Shown one piece after another: positions 34,601-49,000 of a stretch of 64,000 bases of DNA (the first letter of the stretch is position 1; the number at the start of each line of letters is the position of its first letter). The notes below the pieces were generated by a model, which worked only from the letters and a program-made list of their open reading frames with translations, searched no databases and was not told the origin of the DNA. The translations under genes and the position numbers were made by a program. The stretch is taken from NCBI GenBank assembly GCA_000469685.2, contig LS997562.1, positions 3,186,492-3,250,491 of the forward strand. Direction: 5' to 3'. Source of the DNA: Haemonchus contortus (lineage: Eukaryota > Nematoda > Chromadorea > Rhabditida > Trichostrongylidae).

Positions 34601-37600
34601 AATTATCAAGGATTCATGAATTAACTCAACAAAAACCAAAGTGCTGATACTTCTCCAAAAATCTGTTTATACCCAATTTCCAGGCAATTCCCATGGAAAT
34701 CTATCCCGCTTCGCCGATTGATCGCGTAAGTTCACCCTATATGTAGAAAAGGACGGCGCAGAGAAAGTTAGAGCTCACATATCAAATCCAGGATTGAGAT
34801 ACTCCCATGCCAATCAACTACCATCCTCTTGGGAGAGGATAACAAGGAACGGGACCGATTTGTATCGAGGTAGGGAGTACACACAGTCGCATGGGCTTAA
34901 GGACTTCCAGATGCCAACATGCTTTTACAAAGGAGTCGAATACGCGGAGCATCCCGATACCAGTTAACCAACACCGAGCGCCTCGAACCCGACCCATAGA
35001 GAAAGCACTTCTCGAATGTTCAATGACGTCATCACTCACCAGGAGCAACCATTCGCTGTTTCAGTGTTCGATCAGGGTTGGTGTTTATGATTTCCTTCAG
35101 CAATTTTCGGTCATCCTCACCAACCAACGAGATTGATCTGTAAAAAATAATGTTTGGATAAGAGTAAACAAAATTAGAGACGTAGAAAATGAGCAAACAA
35201 ATTTCAGCCTACGTTCCGTTCAGCTGCTTAATGTGCCATACCGTAACATCATGACAAGGAAGCTTAATGCAGTCCCCTGTCAAAGTAATACTGACAATCT
35301 ACCCATTCATGCTGCACGAAGCGAATCAGAGCCCATCCCTATGGGATGAGCCATGCATTAAACTCATCCATAAATTTCCTCGCAGTGAAGCAATCACAGA
35401 TCGATTTACTAAGCAAGGCACTATTCATCCGAATTGAACAGGTCCAACTAGCTGACTTTGGTGAGATTGAAATCTTAAATGGTTTCAGTGGGATCCATCA
35501 ACTTTTTAGTGGAACTACATATGCACAGCCTGTGGAACCAGTGTTTCATTTTCTATTACTCAACCACCACCACCCAAATTCCGGGGTTATCAAATACCAC
35601 TTAAAATACAGGCTTCTCAGACCTAAGGGATTGATTAGAAGGTAGGGAGCTTCACTGCGAAGATAAAAATATTGAGTCGAATATAAAAGGAAGCCAGTTG
35701 ACACCACACAAGAAGTCCATTTTTCCGAAGAAATTCGAAGAATCTCCATCACGCAAAATTCCTTGCTGGGGAAACGAAAGAGGAACCCGCTTAATTCGCG
35801 AAAGGACCCAAAAAAATCGGATTCAGTAAAGGTGAAAAATAAAGGAAACATAAACACACCTGCCAGCCCGTCCTGCACGTGCAGTTCGTCCAACTCGGTG
35901 AATATATTGCTTTATTGTCTTTGGCATATGCATATTTATTACCTGAAAAAAATCGCTATTACAGGAATAATTCAAACCATGGGCAAGTGGACCTAAGGAC
36001 CATTCCGAAACCACCAAGGACTTACTGTCTGAACTCCTTCAATGTCAAGACCACGAGAAGCCAAATCAGTAGAGATTAGCACATCAATCTGAAATTAGCA
36101 ATCAGCTTATCGGAACATATGGGAATTAATTTAAATTATTTTCAATTTTTACTTACAAGACATTCCCATGCTCTAAATGGAAGGTCGAATGAAGGAGGGT
36201 ACTGACAAATGTTTTCAATAAAATATTAACGGTGATAAAATACGTTTTCCCATCTCAATACAAGAAATAAGCTTCAATACCGTTCACATCCGACATGCAT
36301 TTGATGATTGTCTCGTGGAAAACATCGACTTTAAAAGGGTTTCAGAAAAAATCGAAAGATCAAAAAGGGTTGAGTTTCTCTAGTGTCCCCTAAAGAAAAA
36401 TCCTTTCGTAGCCCTCCACTGTTTTTTTTTTCTACTCAAGAAAACTCGGGAAGGAAGGTAAAGAAACTGAAATTACCCATCTCAAAGGCACAGAACTTTA
36501 GGCTCCAGTACTCCTTTGTAAAATCCAACAAAAAGGACTAGTCACAAAAAGTATTTATAAAGTTACCTCACGTCGCTTGAATTTGGATAACGCTTCGATA
36601 CGCATTGCTTGAGAGAGTGAAGAATGCATCTGCCCAGCCTGGAAAATTCTTAATTAACAAAAATAACATAAGAACATAGTCACTGCCCTAAGAACGACTA
36701 CATACCCGTTACGATGACTCTGCCAGAAGTAGCAGACGATTAATGCGAACACGAAAGTAAGTAAAATTTCGGCTTATAACGGTAGGCTTACGACCTTCTG
36801 AAGGACTGGGACTCACCAGTAGTGCGTCAATTTACTCCTTTTAATGTTTAAGCATTGTTTACAAGAGCCTACTTTAGTGGATGCGCGAAGAGTGAACATG
36901 GTGATGGTGCTCCTGATCAGGAGAACTGTCCCGAAGGCTTTTCTATTCAAACGGGTTAGACACTACAAGTTGACTGAAGCCCCCGTTTCAAAGGTACGTA
37001 CACGACATCGTTCTCGACATGCCATTCTTCTAGTTTTTGGTTCGGCCAGGAGAGAATGAAGAGATCAGACTATGACTAGACTGTCGGTAGTTCTCGACAA
37101 ATGAAGAAGACTTCATGCAATGACGTGATTCGTCTGAGACTATGCGGATCGGGTATTTTAGGCCACCGGACCGCCGAAACCATAAATATCGCCCATTACG
37201 ACCTTACTCGAACAAATAATAAGTGACTCTTGAAAAAATCGGTTCACATTGTCAGAGTAACGTCTGAAAAATGTCCAAAAAGTCCGCTCTTCGGAGTCAG
37301 CTGTTTGGTGATCCATCGCTACTAAGGAATACGCCTCCACAATTGGAACTTAGAATTAATTGGTGGCGCTTCGAATGCGTATGTGGCCTACACATCTGTG
37401 GCGGTGGCGATTTCAAGTTCAAGCAAGTCCATCCCCATGAAAAAGCTGCTCAACCGATCACGAGAGGATAGATGTGTTAGTTGGTCTAGGCGAACATCGA
37501 TCCAGAATTCGAAACGTGGACCATAGGAGAGTGATAGTGCACCACTGCCACTACAACACCTCCGCCTTCAATCTTAATATGGTTGCTCAGAATAATTTTG

Positions 37601-40090
37601 CGGAGACGTCCCATCGGAGGCACATAGATCGGTCTCATCAAAAGATTATCAAACTGACCATAGTTCTGTCAAATTGATACCAATCAGTGATATCAAAATA
37701 ATTTCCCATGGGTTGTTTCACCTCTAGTCATAAAAGTACCTTCTCAGGATCCGTTTTGATCTTTTTCATTTCAAGAAGCAACTGATTATAGGGTAATACG
37801 GGAAAGCTTACTGTGTACGCTATGAAAGCCACAGTTCTTCGAAAAAATCAAGTAAAAAGCATGACAATGGTTACCTTCAGACCAAGCAAACCAAGAAGTA
37901 TATGCAGACGTTGACAATCCTTTTTCATTCGAACGAAAATAATAGTGTTTTCCTGAAAAGGATGGATAATGGTTAGAATATCTATTATCTCACTGTATCC
38001 CTAACAAATTTTTCCTCAAACTCATATCCGTCCCTTCACCGCGTTTCTGGATCACAGATCAGCTGAATACCAAGATTATTCAAGGAAACGACAAAACAGG
38101 TTCACCTGAAAGGTTCTGGTAACAAGAGCCGAAACGATCGCTTCACGGTCTGTTTCTCGTCCAGCACGGATACGTATAAACTCCTGCCTAAAATGGATCG
38201 CTTGTATCAGGAACAAGAAAGCGATTGAAGAAGAACCACACGATTGTTATTTCTGGTACAAGCCGTGCCCCTCAGAGCAAACCGGAATTGAAAAGATATT
38301 TGATTTTGTGCTTAACCCATAGAATGGCTTATGAAGTCAACCACAGTTCAAGTCCAAGTTTTTGCTTCCCAAATAAGTGCGGTATCATTTAATCGACCTT
38401 ATCAGGCGAGAATTTTCGACCTATCTAGGCGACCTGAAGCGTTCCGATTGAGCGCGATACTAAGTCTGGTCTCCAAGGCGGAAAAGTGCGGAGTTGGAGT
38501 CCAACCTGGATCGATAGCTGATCTATTTACTCTCACTGTGAACTTCGGAATTTCCCTTGTAAAAAACCGGATAATTAGAATCAACCTGATCGGGGCACTT
38601 AAGATCACCGAGACTGGTAGCTAATCGACCCGAACTTTGATCAACAAATCTTCTCTTGTTATAAGGTCGTATAATAGATTTCGTACTCACTGCTACGGTA
38701 AAAGCTGTGTTTTGAACGGAGGCTGGCCTATGGCTCTCCAAGTTCACAAGCCCTTTCCATTCTCTGTTGAATAATGAAAGCTGAATATTGCTCTTAAGCG
38801 CAAATCTTCTGGGTTACCGTTTACTGAAGGAGTGAAGCCGCTCAATTTGCTCTATAAAGGCTATAAGACGAATTCTCTATCTAAGCACTTCTACCGGACA
38901 ACTCGCTTGAAACTTTGGACCTTCTGCAACTCGTTCAAAACTTTGGACAGCTGGACCAAGCAAACCCCAAAAATTACCTCAATTTCAACGCCGTTTCTGT
39001 ATTCTCATTGATGAAGATCTTCACGGGCTTTTTTAACGACATCGATGCCAATTCGTCAATCTGAAATTGACATGGTAAAGATCCTTCGACATAAGGCTTG
39101 TCCTGAATATATATCCCCTTTCCAAAGTTGGTGGGCTTGGAACAACAGGTGCAACCACATGCCAGATCCGCCCAGCAATTCGATCTTGTCCTTAAGTGCA
39201 CATCCCACCTCTAACGAATTATTTTGCAACAAATCCTGCTAATTGCTAGGTTTCTCCATCAGACTGCCTTCACCAGCAGAAGCTAGTTGCCAAGTCAAAC
39301 CCACTATTTTCGCTAACCCATCGAAGGCCAAGAGCAAAAAATCGTTATATATCAAAAACCGACCTGATCAGTCATTGTAGCCGAAAAGAGCAACGTCTGA
39401 CGATTTGGTGCACAAAGTCGAATAAGTTCGTTCATTTGATCTTTGAACGCTTCCTCAAGCATACGATCGGCTTCATCCAAAACAAGAACCTGAAAAGTCT
39501 CGAATATGGTGGGTAAACCAGGAAGAACAAACCGAAGACCCTGGAACATTTCACGAAAATCTGCGAAAACTCAAACGAAACCGAAATTTGAGACGTAAGT
39601 GGAACGAAATCAGGGTTTAACTATCAGAGAACCCTGTCACTGTTTAGGGCCTGTTCTCAAAACGAAGTTCAGGGAACATCAGTACCGAGGACCGCGACTA
39701 TATCCATTCTGAATCATGGCAAAGTTTCGCAGAGACAAAAAACATATGGGAGCCGCTGCCTCAATCCAACGAACCCCAGTAACAAGGAAATGCGCTTCGA
39801 AGAAGTGCTCTGTCCTGTAGGTGCCACCCTAACGTCAGAGAAATTCATTTGCTTACCAAAGGGAACTAAAGTCTTTATAAGAAGTATATCTCCCAATTAG
39901 TGCCAGTAATTGCTAACTAGCAAAATCGTATGCTTCTTTAATTGTATAGACAGATTGAAGCAGACCTCGACATTGTTCAATGAAAACGACGGTGAGTTAT
40001 GCAGGTGATCAATGAGACGTCCCGGAGTTGCGACAACCACATCCGGCCCAGTACGCAAAGCAGCTTCTTGCGTTTTCAGGTCTAGTCCAC
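31684..40090 (-). CDS. ddx27: ddx27 exons 7-20 (GG motif to C-terminus)
   Basis: The exons are 39,966-40,090; 39,364-39,489; 38,978-39,060; 38,106-38,187; 37,875-37,952; 36,567-36,638; 36,026-36,088; 35,860-35,942; 35,040-35,137; 34,383-34,571; 34,119-34,192; 33,941-34,042; 31,930-31,992; and 31,684-31,803. They encode the rest of RecA domain 1 (from GGLDLKTQ), RecA domain 2 and the basic C-terminal tail, which ends [19 protein letters not shown]. The tail resembles the human segment around SVFDEELTNTSKKALKQYRAG. Exon 18 could begin 3 nt earlier (34,045), adding one codon. The usual HG of the motif after domain 2 strand 2 (ELHGNL in human) is HS here (QMHSSL). Exons 19 and 20 are linked by phase and by this tail match, so they are slightly less certain. 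Confidence 0.92.
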
Positions 40091-43000
40091 CTGAAATTTG
40101 AATAGATGAAAGGATTTCCAATTTGCAAAGGAAAACAGAAACGTCTTTCTCCCATTGAAACTACTTGGAAAGTTACTCTCCTAGTTCATTTCCTTCACTA
40201 CTCCGATCACTTTATCCCAATTGAAAAACGATGTGGAAAGCATTTCGCTTTCAATTTCAAGCCAATCCAGCGATTAAGAAAAGTGACTTTATAAACAAGG
40301 GAACGAAACCGAAATCGAAGAAGGAAGAGCCTTTCAGCATTGGTCGGAAGAGCCTTTCAGCATTGGTCAAGTATTTTTTTGGAATGCGCCTTACACTTGT
40401 CTTCCATTTAGAATCGTAGGAATGTTTGAGTGCGTATGTAGTCTATAATGACCTGTGGTGGCCAACCAATGAAAATTCAGGGCATTTATCTTCCCGAACT
40501 AGTGTATTACCATTTAGCCGACTCGGGACTGATGTAAGGAATGGTTGGCCTGAAACAGGAGATTGGTTCCTCAAACTGAGTGTGTAGTTGTGCGTCACTC
40601 GGCACTACCCCAGGCTAAAAAGGGCCTAGCTCCCCTCGAATCAAAATTCGTACAGTCTGACATCTGACAAATCACCTTGCTTATGATCAATGATGTGGAA
40701 TCAATGAACAAAGGATTAGGCATTGTCTCGAACTGGGGACGATCACTGGCTTCAGGATTCCCTTTGCATCATCATCAATGGCTGAACATTTTAATCCGAT
40801 TCCTTGGAAAAAAAAACCGTCGACACAATGCAAATCAAGTTTAGCCATTAGCAGTGGCTAACATTAACCGAATCCAAAAGCAGAAACCGGCTCGATTATC
40901 TCTTGAGGTCCGATGTATGGCTTGAATCACCAAATCACCACATGACTTCGTTGCTTTATTCAATAACAAAGGCTCAGAAGCAACTAGCTGAACGGTTGGT
41001 ATCCGTTAAATAAGTTTTGAGCTGGATAGAGTTTTTGAGAACGCGCCATGCACAACTCTTTCACTCTAAATCGCTCTTCGGCTGCATAGGTGACCAACAA
41101 TGGAGGGTTCGATGTCCAACTGCAAGTTCATCGAAAGTCCCAGGGACATCAAGGAACCAGGAATGTTGTTCAGGTTACGCTTAGTCATCAGACTAGTTAG
41201 TGGAGCTTGCTGATTTCACGGTCGAAGGTGTGGACGTACTGCATAAAAGAGGCAACTGGGTGAGTAGCGAAGACAGAGGACAAAATGCCCGAATCTCGGC
41301 CTGCACCATTTCCTGTCCCAGAGTGAGCCACTCCCTAGGCTTCATACTGAATCTATTGAACACGCGTCTTTTACTGCAAGCTTTATACAGCGTACAGCGC
41401 AATACATTCTTTTTTCCTCTCAAAAAAGGATTAGGTAGCCTAGGAAGAGAGATGGCGTTGCTTGACAGGCGACTCGAACCGAGATCTGATCACGCGATCA
41501 GGCATGCGCTGTCTGGATAGCATGCAAATGATCCACTTCCTTCCCTTTTCTCCTCTGAACGATCACCTCTACTACTGGTTTGATGTTGGATTTTCTTTTT
41601 CCAGCATACATGCGACTTGTGTCCTGGCCAATGTTAGATGCTCAAGTCCAGCAAGGGGAAAGCAGAAGCTCTCCAGACCGACAAAAGCTCGAAATCCGTC
41701 TCTTACCATCTAAACCATTCAGAAACTGCAAATCTACGGAGAATTGGCAAAATATTACACCTTTCCCGGAGGTTTGCACAATACCCCTCTTCTGTTTGGA
41801 ATCTTTTCGGCAAATGAGCAGATGCGGACCGAAATCGGGCCGGTTTTGCAGTTTAAAATCCAGAACTTACTGACTCAACATTACCACTCACTCTACTTTT
41901 ACTCTTCAGTGAAGAGTCCTCTACGCGTGCTTGACCTCGCTGATTCCATGGCGTTCCTTCAGGAAGCAAAACAAAAAGAAGTTGGCAGGAAAATAGCATC
42001 ACCAAATCAATACTGTAAATTACAACAAACACCTCCACGCCCAAGGGATTCCCAGCATCAGAGACTCGGGAGGAGTTACACGGAACCTGTGGAGACTGGA
42101 AGACAGTTTGCTCTGACTGTCAGCTGAGCTGGCTACTTCAAAGTTGTCAAGAGTGCGTGAACAGCCTCCCCCCATCTGAGGAACACCAACGTTCCCGAAA
42201 AAGTCACCAAACCGACGGTGTGTTCGTAGCATCTCTGTATGCACCAAAACCTGTATTGCCCTCAGAGAACACAGTCGACGAGACGAAAGTGAAAATAGGA
42301 CGGTGTAGGGCGGAGCAAGCACGCACGTCTTGCGTCGCCCAACGTCGGTCACAACCAGTCCGTAGCCACGGTTGCTCATCCTGGGGGATATATCTATCAC
42401 CTATTCTTCGTTGTATAAACTGTTTTTCTTGAGCTATTCCACTACTTTATTAGAACTTTTCAGTTATTGCCAGTTAGTATACGGTAGACAAAATGATGCT
42501 CGAAAAACGGCAACGAGTTATGCTCATATTATGCTTGATATTCTTCTTATGGCATATGGGTACACAATGGACAACAACATTGTTGTCATTTCTTCAATGG
42601 GATACTACTGAAGTAATGACAATCGTCGATTTGGGATATATTCAAGCTTTTGGAAGTGTATGCAATGCCATTGGAGCTTTGGCTTTCGGACAGGTGATTT
42701 CCCATTTCGTAAAAATTCCATTTATTTTTCTTTTTTATTAGATTCCCATACCATTACCATAGCTTCGGAGGCATAAATCCTTACGATATTCCATTTTAGA
42801 TGGGTGATACTGCCGGACCAAAAGCAATGTTTATGTTATCGTGCATTTTTACGGCTATCTATTATTCGGGCATTTCTATTGCAAAATCATGGTATGGATT
42901 CTTTTTCCTACAGGTACTGTCAACCTTCCCCTCTTGGCACCTTACTATCCAAGGCCCTATGTAACAACTTGAATAATTCAGATGTTACGCTTCGGATATC

Positions 43001-46000
43001 AGCTGGATAGTACCGCAGAAATGTATTTGGCCACTGTAACGACGGAAAGGGAACGGACCGCGGCTTTGATGAGGCTCACCGTTCCACAGGTAGAGATCTC
43101 GAAAATCATTCAATCCCATTTATCCGCCCTCTCAATTCAAACGGACGGGAGACTTTCTCTGGACATAAACTTCGGAGTCCGATTAGCAATGCAAATCGCC
43201 CGATCTTTTTTCTGCACCACGTAGAATAATTTCAAGACATCTTCATGCTGTGCTTGATAGGAGAAAAATACAATTGGGTGGTCATTTCTCGCGCAGAACT
43301 GGACGTCATGAACGTTCACGTTTTCGCAATCAAACTGCCGCCGTCTCACATTGCTGCTACCCACCCTAGCCAGTCTTTTTGGCCGATTCCACTGAAGTTG
43401 TGTGGATCGATGCCAGATCTTGCATTTCGTGCCTTTGTGTCGGCACAGAAACAGGATTCGAGTGCTGTGTTGACGTCACCCAACCATGTCCGCTTGTCCC
43501 CTCTAGAAAAACTAACCCACTATCGGGTACCCACAACTTGCATGAGGTTGAGTCATACTTCCTCAAACCTTGGGGAACAAAAAATCATTAAAAGCGAACT
43601 GTTCAAAATAACCTCCACTACCAACAATGGACTTCTGCCGACATGCAATAAGATGCCTATCCTCTGGAGGATGTGACGGTATATGTTCGCAAGGACTCTT
43701 CAGGCATTTTTTTGCCTCCGTCAAGGACTTTAAAATTTGAAGCTACTGGATAGAGATTAAAGTTTTGAAAACTGATGTCAATCCGAGGGTATGAGATATA
43801 GGGATGAAGGTACATGAAAAGGATAGTTCATCAATATATTCTTTGTTGCATTTGGAAATCTAAGGTTGTCAACTTAAAGTACAAACGAGCCTTACTTCCT
43901 CATGGGATTGTGAGACGGGTCTCCAAGTTTTGTAGTAGTTGATGAATTAGACATCTCAGTTCAACTCCACACCTTTTTCTAATGGCCCTCACCACTCTAT
44001 ATAGACCACCTAGGGCATAGCATTTTCCTCCCGCGTACATCAGATTTCCTGACATCCAAGTTTCACCTATGTCTATCCTCTGGGCATTGAGATAAGAGTC
44101 AGGGAATCAGACCTACTCCCAACTCCCAGTGACTACAAGAAATAGTCAAGCCATGAAATATTGGGCTCTGGAGGGCGACTGGAGAAAACGACGTATTTCG
44201 CGTTGTGTCATCGCAGAGGTACTCAAAGGCCAAGTTTTTGGACCTTGTCGTCCGGTTTCGTTCCACTCCGACCATAGAGGAGTGGGTAACACCAAGGCTC
44301 TGTGAACGTTCGAGAGAGGTTCGATATCAACTAGCCTCCACTAGGTTCCGTAGCATACTAGAAATAGTCACAACTTTTCAGAGCCAGACCGTAGGAGGCA
44401 ATACTATGAGCTCAGTTCTCTTGTTGACTCTTAAGCCTACCTTAGAAGGAGAGTGGGTTTGTCAGATTTTAGGCCAGAAAGTACAGGAATAAGACGATGT
44501 TGCTAATATCGATCAGAGATGGCATGAATTGACGAAACACATGACCAAACATCCATTACCTTCAGTTAAACGTGAAGTGTGTTTTTATAAAACGTTCCTT
44601 TCCCTCTCGGGAAATCTCTCGAATCATACAGTAGGCGTTCCCGTTCTAGCGTTTGAAACCTTTCAAAAATCAGCAATTCTATATGTCCGAAAGCTTGACA
44701 TCAACTGGGTCTTTGCTCCCAGCTCTTTGCACAGAACGAAATGGGTAGTCCTGATGCTACACTTGCCTTCGAGACAGACGACCCTAATTTAGCAAAGGCA
44801 AACTCTCAATCCAACAGGATCCTTCCTTAGTAAAGCGCGTGTGCTCAGTGAATAGGGAGGAAATCTGAATCGCTTTCATTAACGGATTTCTTCTGTTTCA
44901 CGGGAACGCCACCAAGATTGTAGCGCACATCATGGTCAGGCAGCTTGGTGTCACGCACGATGTACTTCAAATTACCTCCCTTAACTTACCTACAGCCCAT
45001 TACTCGTAAGAATCGATCGGTACTTCGGACAGATGTCACTAAGTCGGTTTCGATGCCACCCAGACAGATGGCCGATTTAGAAATAGAGCGGCCTCGTGCT
45101 CACAAATGCACTATACCTAAGTCAATAACCCAAGACAATGCACTTTTTCAGGCAGCGGCCATGTTCTTTGGTCCGATCGTTGGCTCGAAGGTGGCCGCCT
45201 ATACTTCTCTGAGGACTTCGCAATTCATTTGCGGTTGTGCTCTAATGGTCACATTGATGCCTGTAGTGATTTTCTTGCTACCAACGACTCATTCCATTCC
45301 ACGATTGGCCACAGCACGTCTTCGTCCACAAGATTACTGGCCAATGATCACGAAAAACGCTGCACTTAAAGAAGGACTGATTATTCGAGCTATAATCATC
45401 GCATCGTATGTCTGTTACGAGATGATCTCGAGGAATTTCCTTCTTCGATCCTACATGAAGGACACCAACGACTCAGCTGTTGTGCTGCTCGTTATGGCCA
45501 TTGCCCTGCTTGGTGTCCAGTTTATTGTATTGCCTATTATTCAAAAACGAGCCTCTCCAAGGACATTACTGCAAATCGCCATGAGCACATTGATCATCTG
45601 CTATTTCGTCGTCTCCTTTACCACTTCATTCGAACAAGTGCTCGTCATTACTGCCATTCAAACTGGAGCATATGCAGTCGCTTACGCTGAGTCAAGTACT
45701 CAAATAACGAGGTCAGTAATCCCCTTGTTACATTCGCCGAACTTTTTTTATTCTGTTTAAACTTAGCATTTTCCACATCAATATCCTTACATACAAGTGT
45801 ATTCTTATAGTTTTACTTTGTTTGCCAATTTGTTTACCAAACTTTAGAAGCTAACAATTTTAGACATTGATTTATAGTTTTTGTGTTATAGGAAATTATT
45901 GGATATTATGATTAATTTTGTGATCGGTCATTCGATCAGTGCCCTCCAATAGTTACCGAATTAGGACTAAGGGAAGCTGAAAACCCTGGTTTGAAGTTCG

Positions 46001-49000
46001 GTATTTCAAATGAATAGATCTAGAAAGGTGGTGTGGGTCGGAAAAAAAAAGCAGCAGAAATGGTTCCTTGGCTCATGCGAAGTGCCAGCTACTCACTTTT
46101 GTCCAGAACAAGAGCTTGAATTGCTGGGGAGGCGGGGAGTGGGAGAGGGTCCGGAGCCAAGACTCTAAGTCGTTACTCGCCAACCAAGCCTTCCATACCG
46201 TCCTCATTTTATAGATCTCAGACGCTTCAAAACAGCACTACAACTCTGAATCGAAAAAGATTGTGATAGCCCAAAAATGGGACTGATTGACGGCAAAAAT
46301 TTTATCCTTATCCTCTATGCTTGTTTATTAACCTGGTACCGGTCCGGAGAAAATAGTCGAAAAGGATGGCCTAAGCGAGATCAGATCCTTGATTTGCTCC
46401 CCAGATAAAACGCTTGGCGGACCGTACAAGTATGTGGAAGCCGAAGTTAACCTTTGATCGCCAATTTCTTTCTATTTCACCTTTCTCGAAAATATTTTCG
46501 ATAGCACTCAAACACACGGATTATTACCAAACAACTTTTCAAGAAACAGAATTTCACTCCACTAGTTGCACCCGTACAGAGCGATTATCAAAAGCGATAA
46601 TTTCTCATTAGCGACGATGGCCTACTATTCGGCGAAAGTTCTGATTTGACGACAATACTCACTCAATGGTGCGTATGACCTGTTCCGGGTCTTCTACGCA
46701 ATATCCAACGAATTCGATCAACATCAATCGACAGCACTTGAACAAGAAATTCCGATCCTAACCACTGTAGCCTTTACTTAATTTGGCGAGCTAAACGGCG
46801 CTTTTGCTTAACGAACAAACCGTCATGTCCGTCGATATTCATCGAATAATCGGAAATGGCATTCGAATCTTTGATGCATCCCATCTTTTGCACCGTGGAA
46901 CTAGATTGATCGGCACTCACTGATCGATACCGATCGATTTCATTGTTATGAAAGTCCCATTTCCCACTCTCAAATCTGTTAGTTATCGCTTTCGGGCCGT
47001 AATCGAGAACTTATGAAATTCGGATTTTCTGGATTTGGAAGAAAAAGGATAGAAAAAAGTAAGGAAGGAAAGAAAGAGAGGAGAAAAAGAAAAGGGAAAA
47101 GGAAGGATGAACAGGCAGACATAAAGGCGGAAAAAGAAAAAGAGAGGCAGACACATGGGCAACTAACTGTGGTATTGCATAATTTCATGGGTATTCAAAA
47201 TCTTTCGCTATTTTCGATATTCCGGGTACATGAGACTCCCTGGATGTCACTGAAGCCACCTCAGTGGATAATCTCCAACCTTTTCCCTTTATTTATATTT
47301 TCAAAATCTCTTAAATCGCTCGATCTCCATTACAAAATAAGAATTTTGTCTCTAACCTCCCCCCTCCCCCCACCTCGATTCTCAACTCTTCACACGGCTC
47401 TCCGTGGAACCTTTCCAATTTGTCTCTTTTTGCAATTTCCGATCTCATTTTTGAACTTGAGCATGATTGATGTAAGACATATACGGGAATTCTGCAGGGA
47501 ACAGTAGAACGAAGTTCATTTCGTAACTGCTGTCCTTGAAAGTGATATGCGCTCAGACTGCGATTGCTCGATAGCAGGAGAAAACTTAGTCTGAAACAGG
47601 CCGCTCTGTGTCTTCCATAAAACTAACATTCGTGAAGCCATGCTACCTTCTAACTCAGTGACTGTCAGCAGCTACTAGTTACATCGCTCCGAATCCTCCA
47701 ATTGGGTTCATTCTCCCCAAGACCTATCGAAAAGAAATCCCGGAACGAAGGTGTACGCTAAACCAGTCTGTCTGACAGGTAATTCAAAAGACAAATGTCG
47801 GTTACGTCGCGTATTCTTCGATGGAATTTAATGACCCTACTTTCGCAGTTCCTTCAACCTCTAGTCACAAAAAGCAGGTGGCCAACATCTAGGAAGTTGG
47901 TTGCAAGCAACAAAGTAAAGGCGAAGCTTGGTGGAATCACCATTGAACAGGCTACCTTATTTCCCAGCCTTTCCCAATAGAGCTTGCGGAAAAATCTCTT
48001 CAAAATCAGACTCTTATCATCTGCATATCAACAGTCCTCCCGGATACCTGCCCACCTTCTCGCCCAAAAAAAAACAACACTGACCGGGAGCCGCGCAGGG
48101 ATGCTAAGGGGAGGAAAGCGTGAGGGCTGCTCTATCCCCTGAAGTTTAACTTGTTCAAAACTGACATGAGAATCCGGGGATCACAAACGATTACTGCAAG
48201 AAATGGACCTTGACGTCCACAACTGGACGACATTGCATAGGACATTCAAATTGATTTAATTATGCCAACAACCTACTTTTTTAAACTAGAAACTGATGGG
48301 ATTTTGAGACGATATGGAAAAAGCAGTTCAATATAGTCACTATTTTTTCTTCGCCAATTTTACCCCGCCTCCATGCCACTAAGAGGATGTGCACTGTTTC
48401 TCGGAGTTATCTGCTTTATTCCTTAAGCTTCTAGTCAAATCCTATACCCGTGGACACTTTTTTTGCACCTCATTTCTCCCCTCTCCTCCTCTTTGTCACG
48501 CCACCTCTTGGCCCAGTCCCGTAAGAGCAATACCGCGGCTGAGACCCTTCAACGAAAAACACTTTCAGTTCTTCCTTGGTCTCATACTGCGCAGTCCCTT
48601 CCGTAAGAAGAGTGACCTCTTTCGCCAGAGTGACCTCTACCCTCCCTTGACCTTCATCGAACCCTTTGATGTGATTTCGCGATAAAATCCGAGAAAAGTA
48701 AAAACCATAACATGAAATCAAACCTAAATGTTTTACTAAACCAAAACTAATACATTTTGTTCACTTAACTCATAATCGTTAATAGTCTCGTTTTACGTTT
48801 AGTTCAAAGAACTTTTTGGAAATTTTTAGAGGAACGGATTTTATATGAAGAAAAGATAGAATAGAACATATTTTTCCTTTTTCTAAAATAGTTTATCTGG
48901 TTAGATTCAACTTGATAATTGATCTGGTTAGATTTACCTTAAATAGAATGGAACTAGGAAATGATTCTTTTTCGCGTAACTTTTCAGCGTTCAGCTTCCT

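Noticed and set aside
41744..42127. 127-codon plus-strand frame just upstream of the MFS gene, considered as an extra 5' exon
   Set aside because: It starts without ATG, and no donor joins it in phase to 42,493. The MFS N-terminus is already complete with helix 1.
43245..43676. 143-codon plus-strand frame inside intron 3 of the MFS gene
   Set aside because: It lies in an intron between two in-phase exons of a contiguous transporter. The opposite strand is also open there, and no family is recognised.
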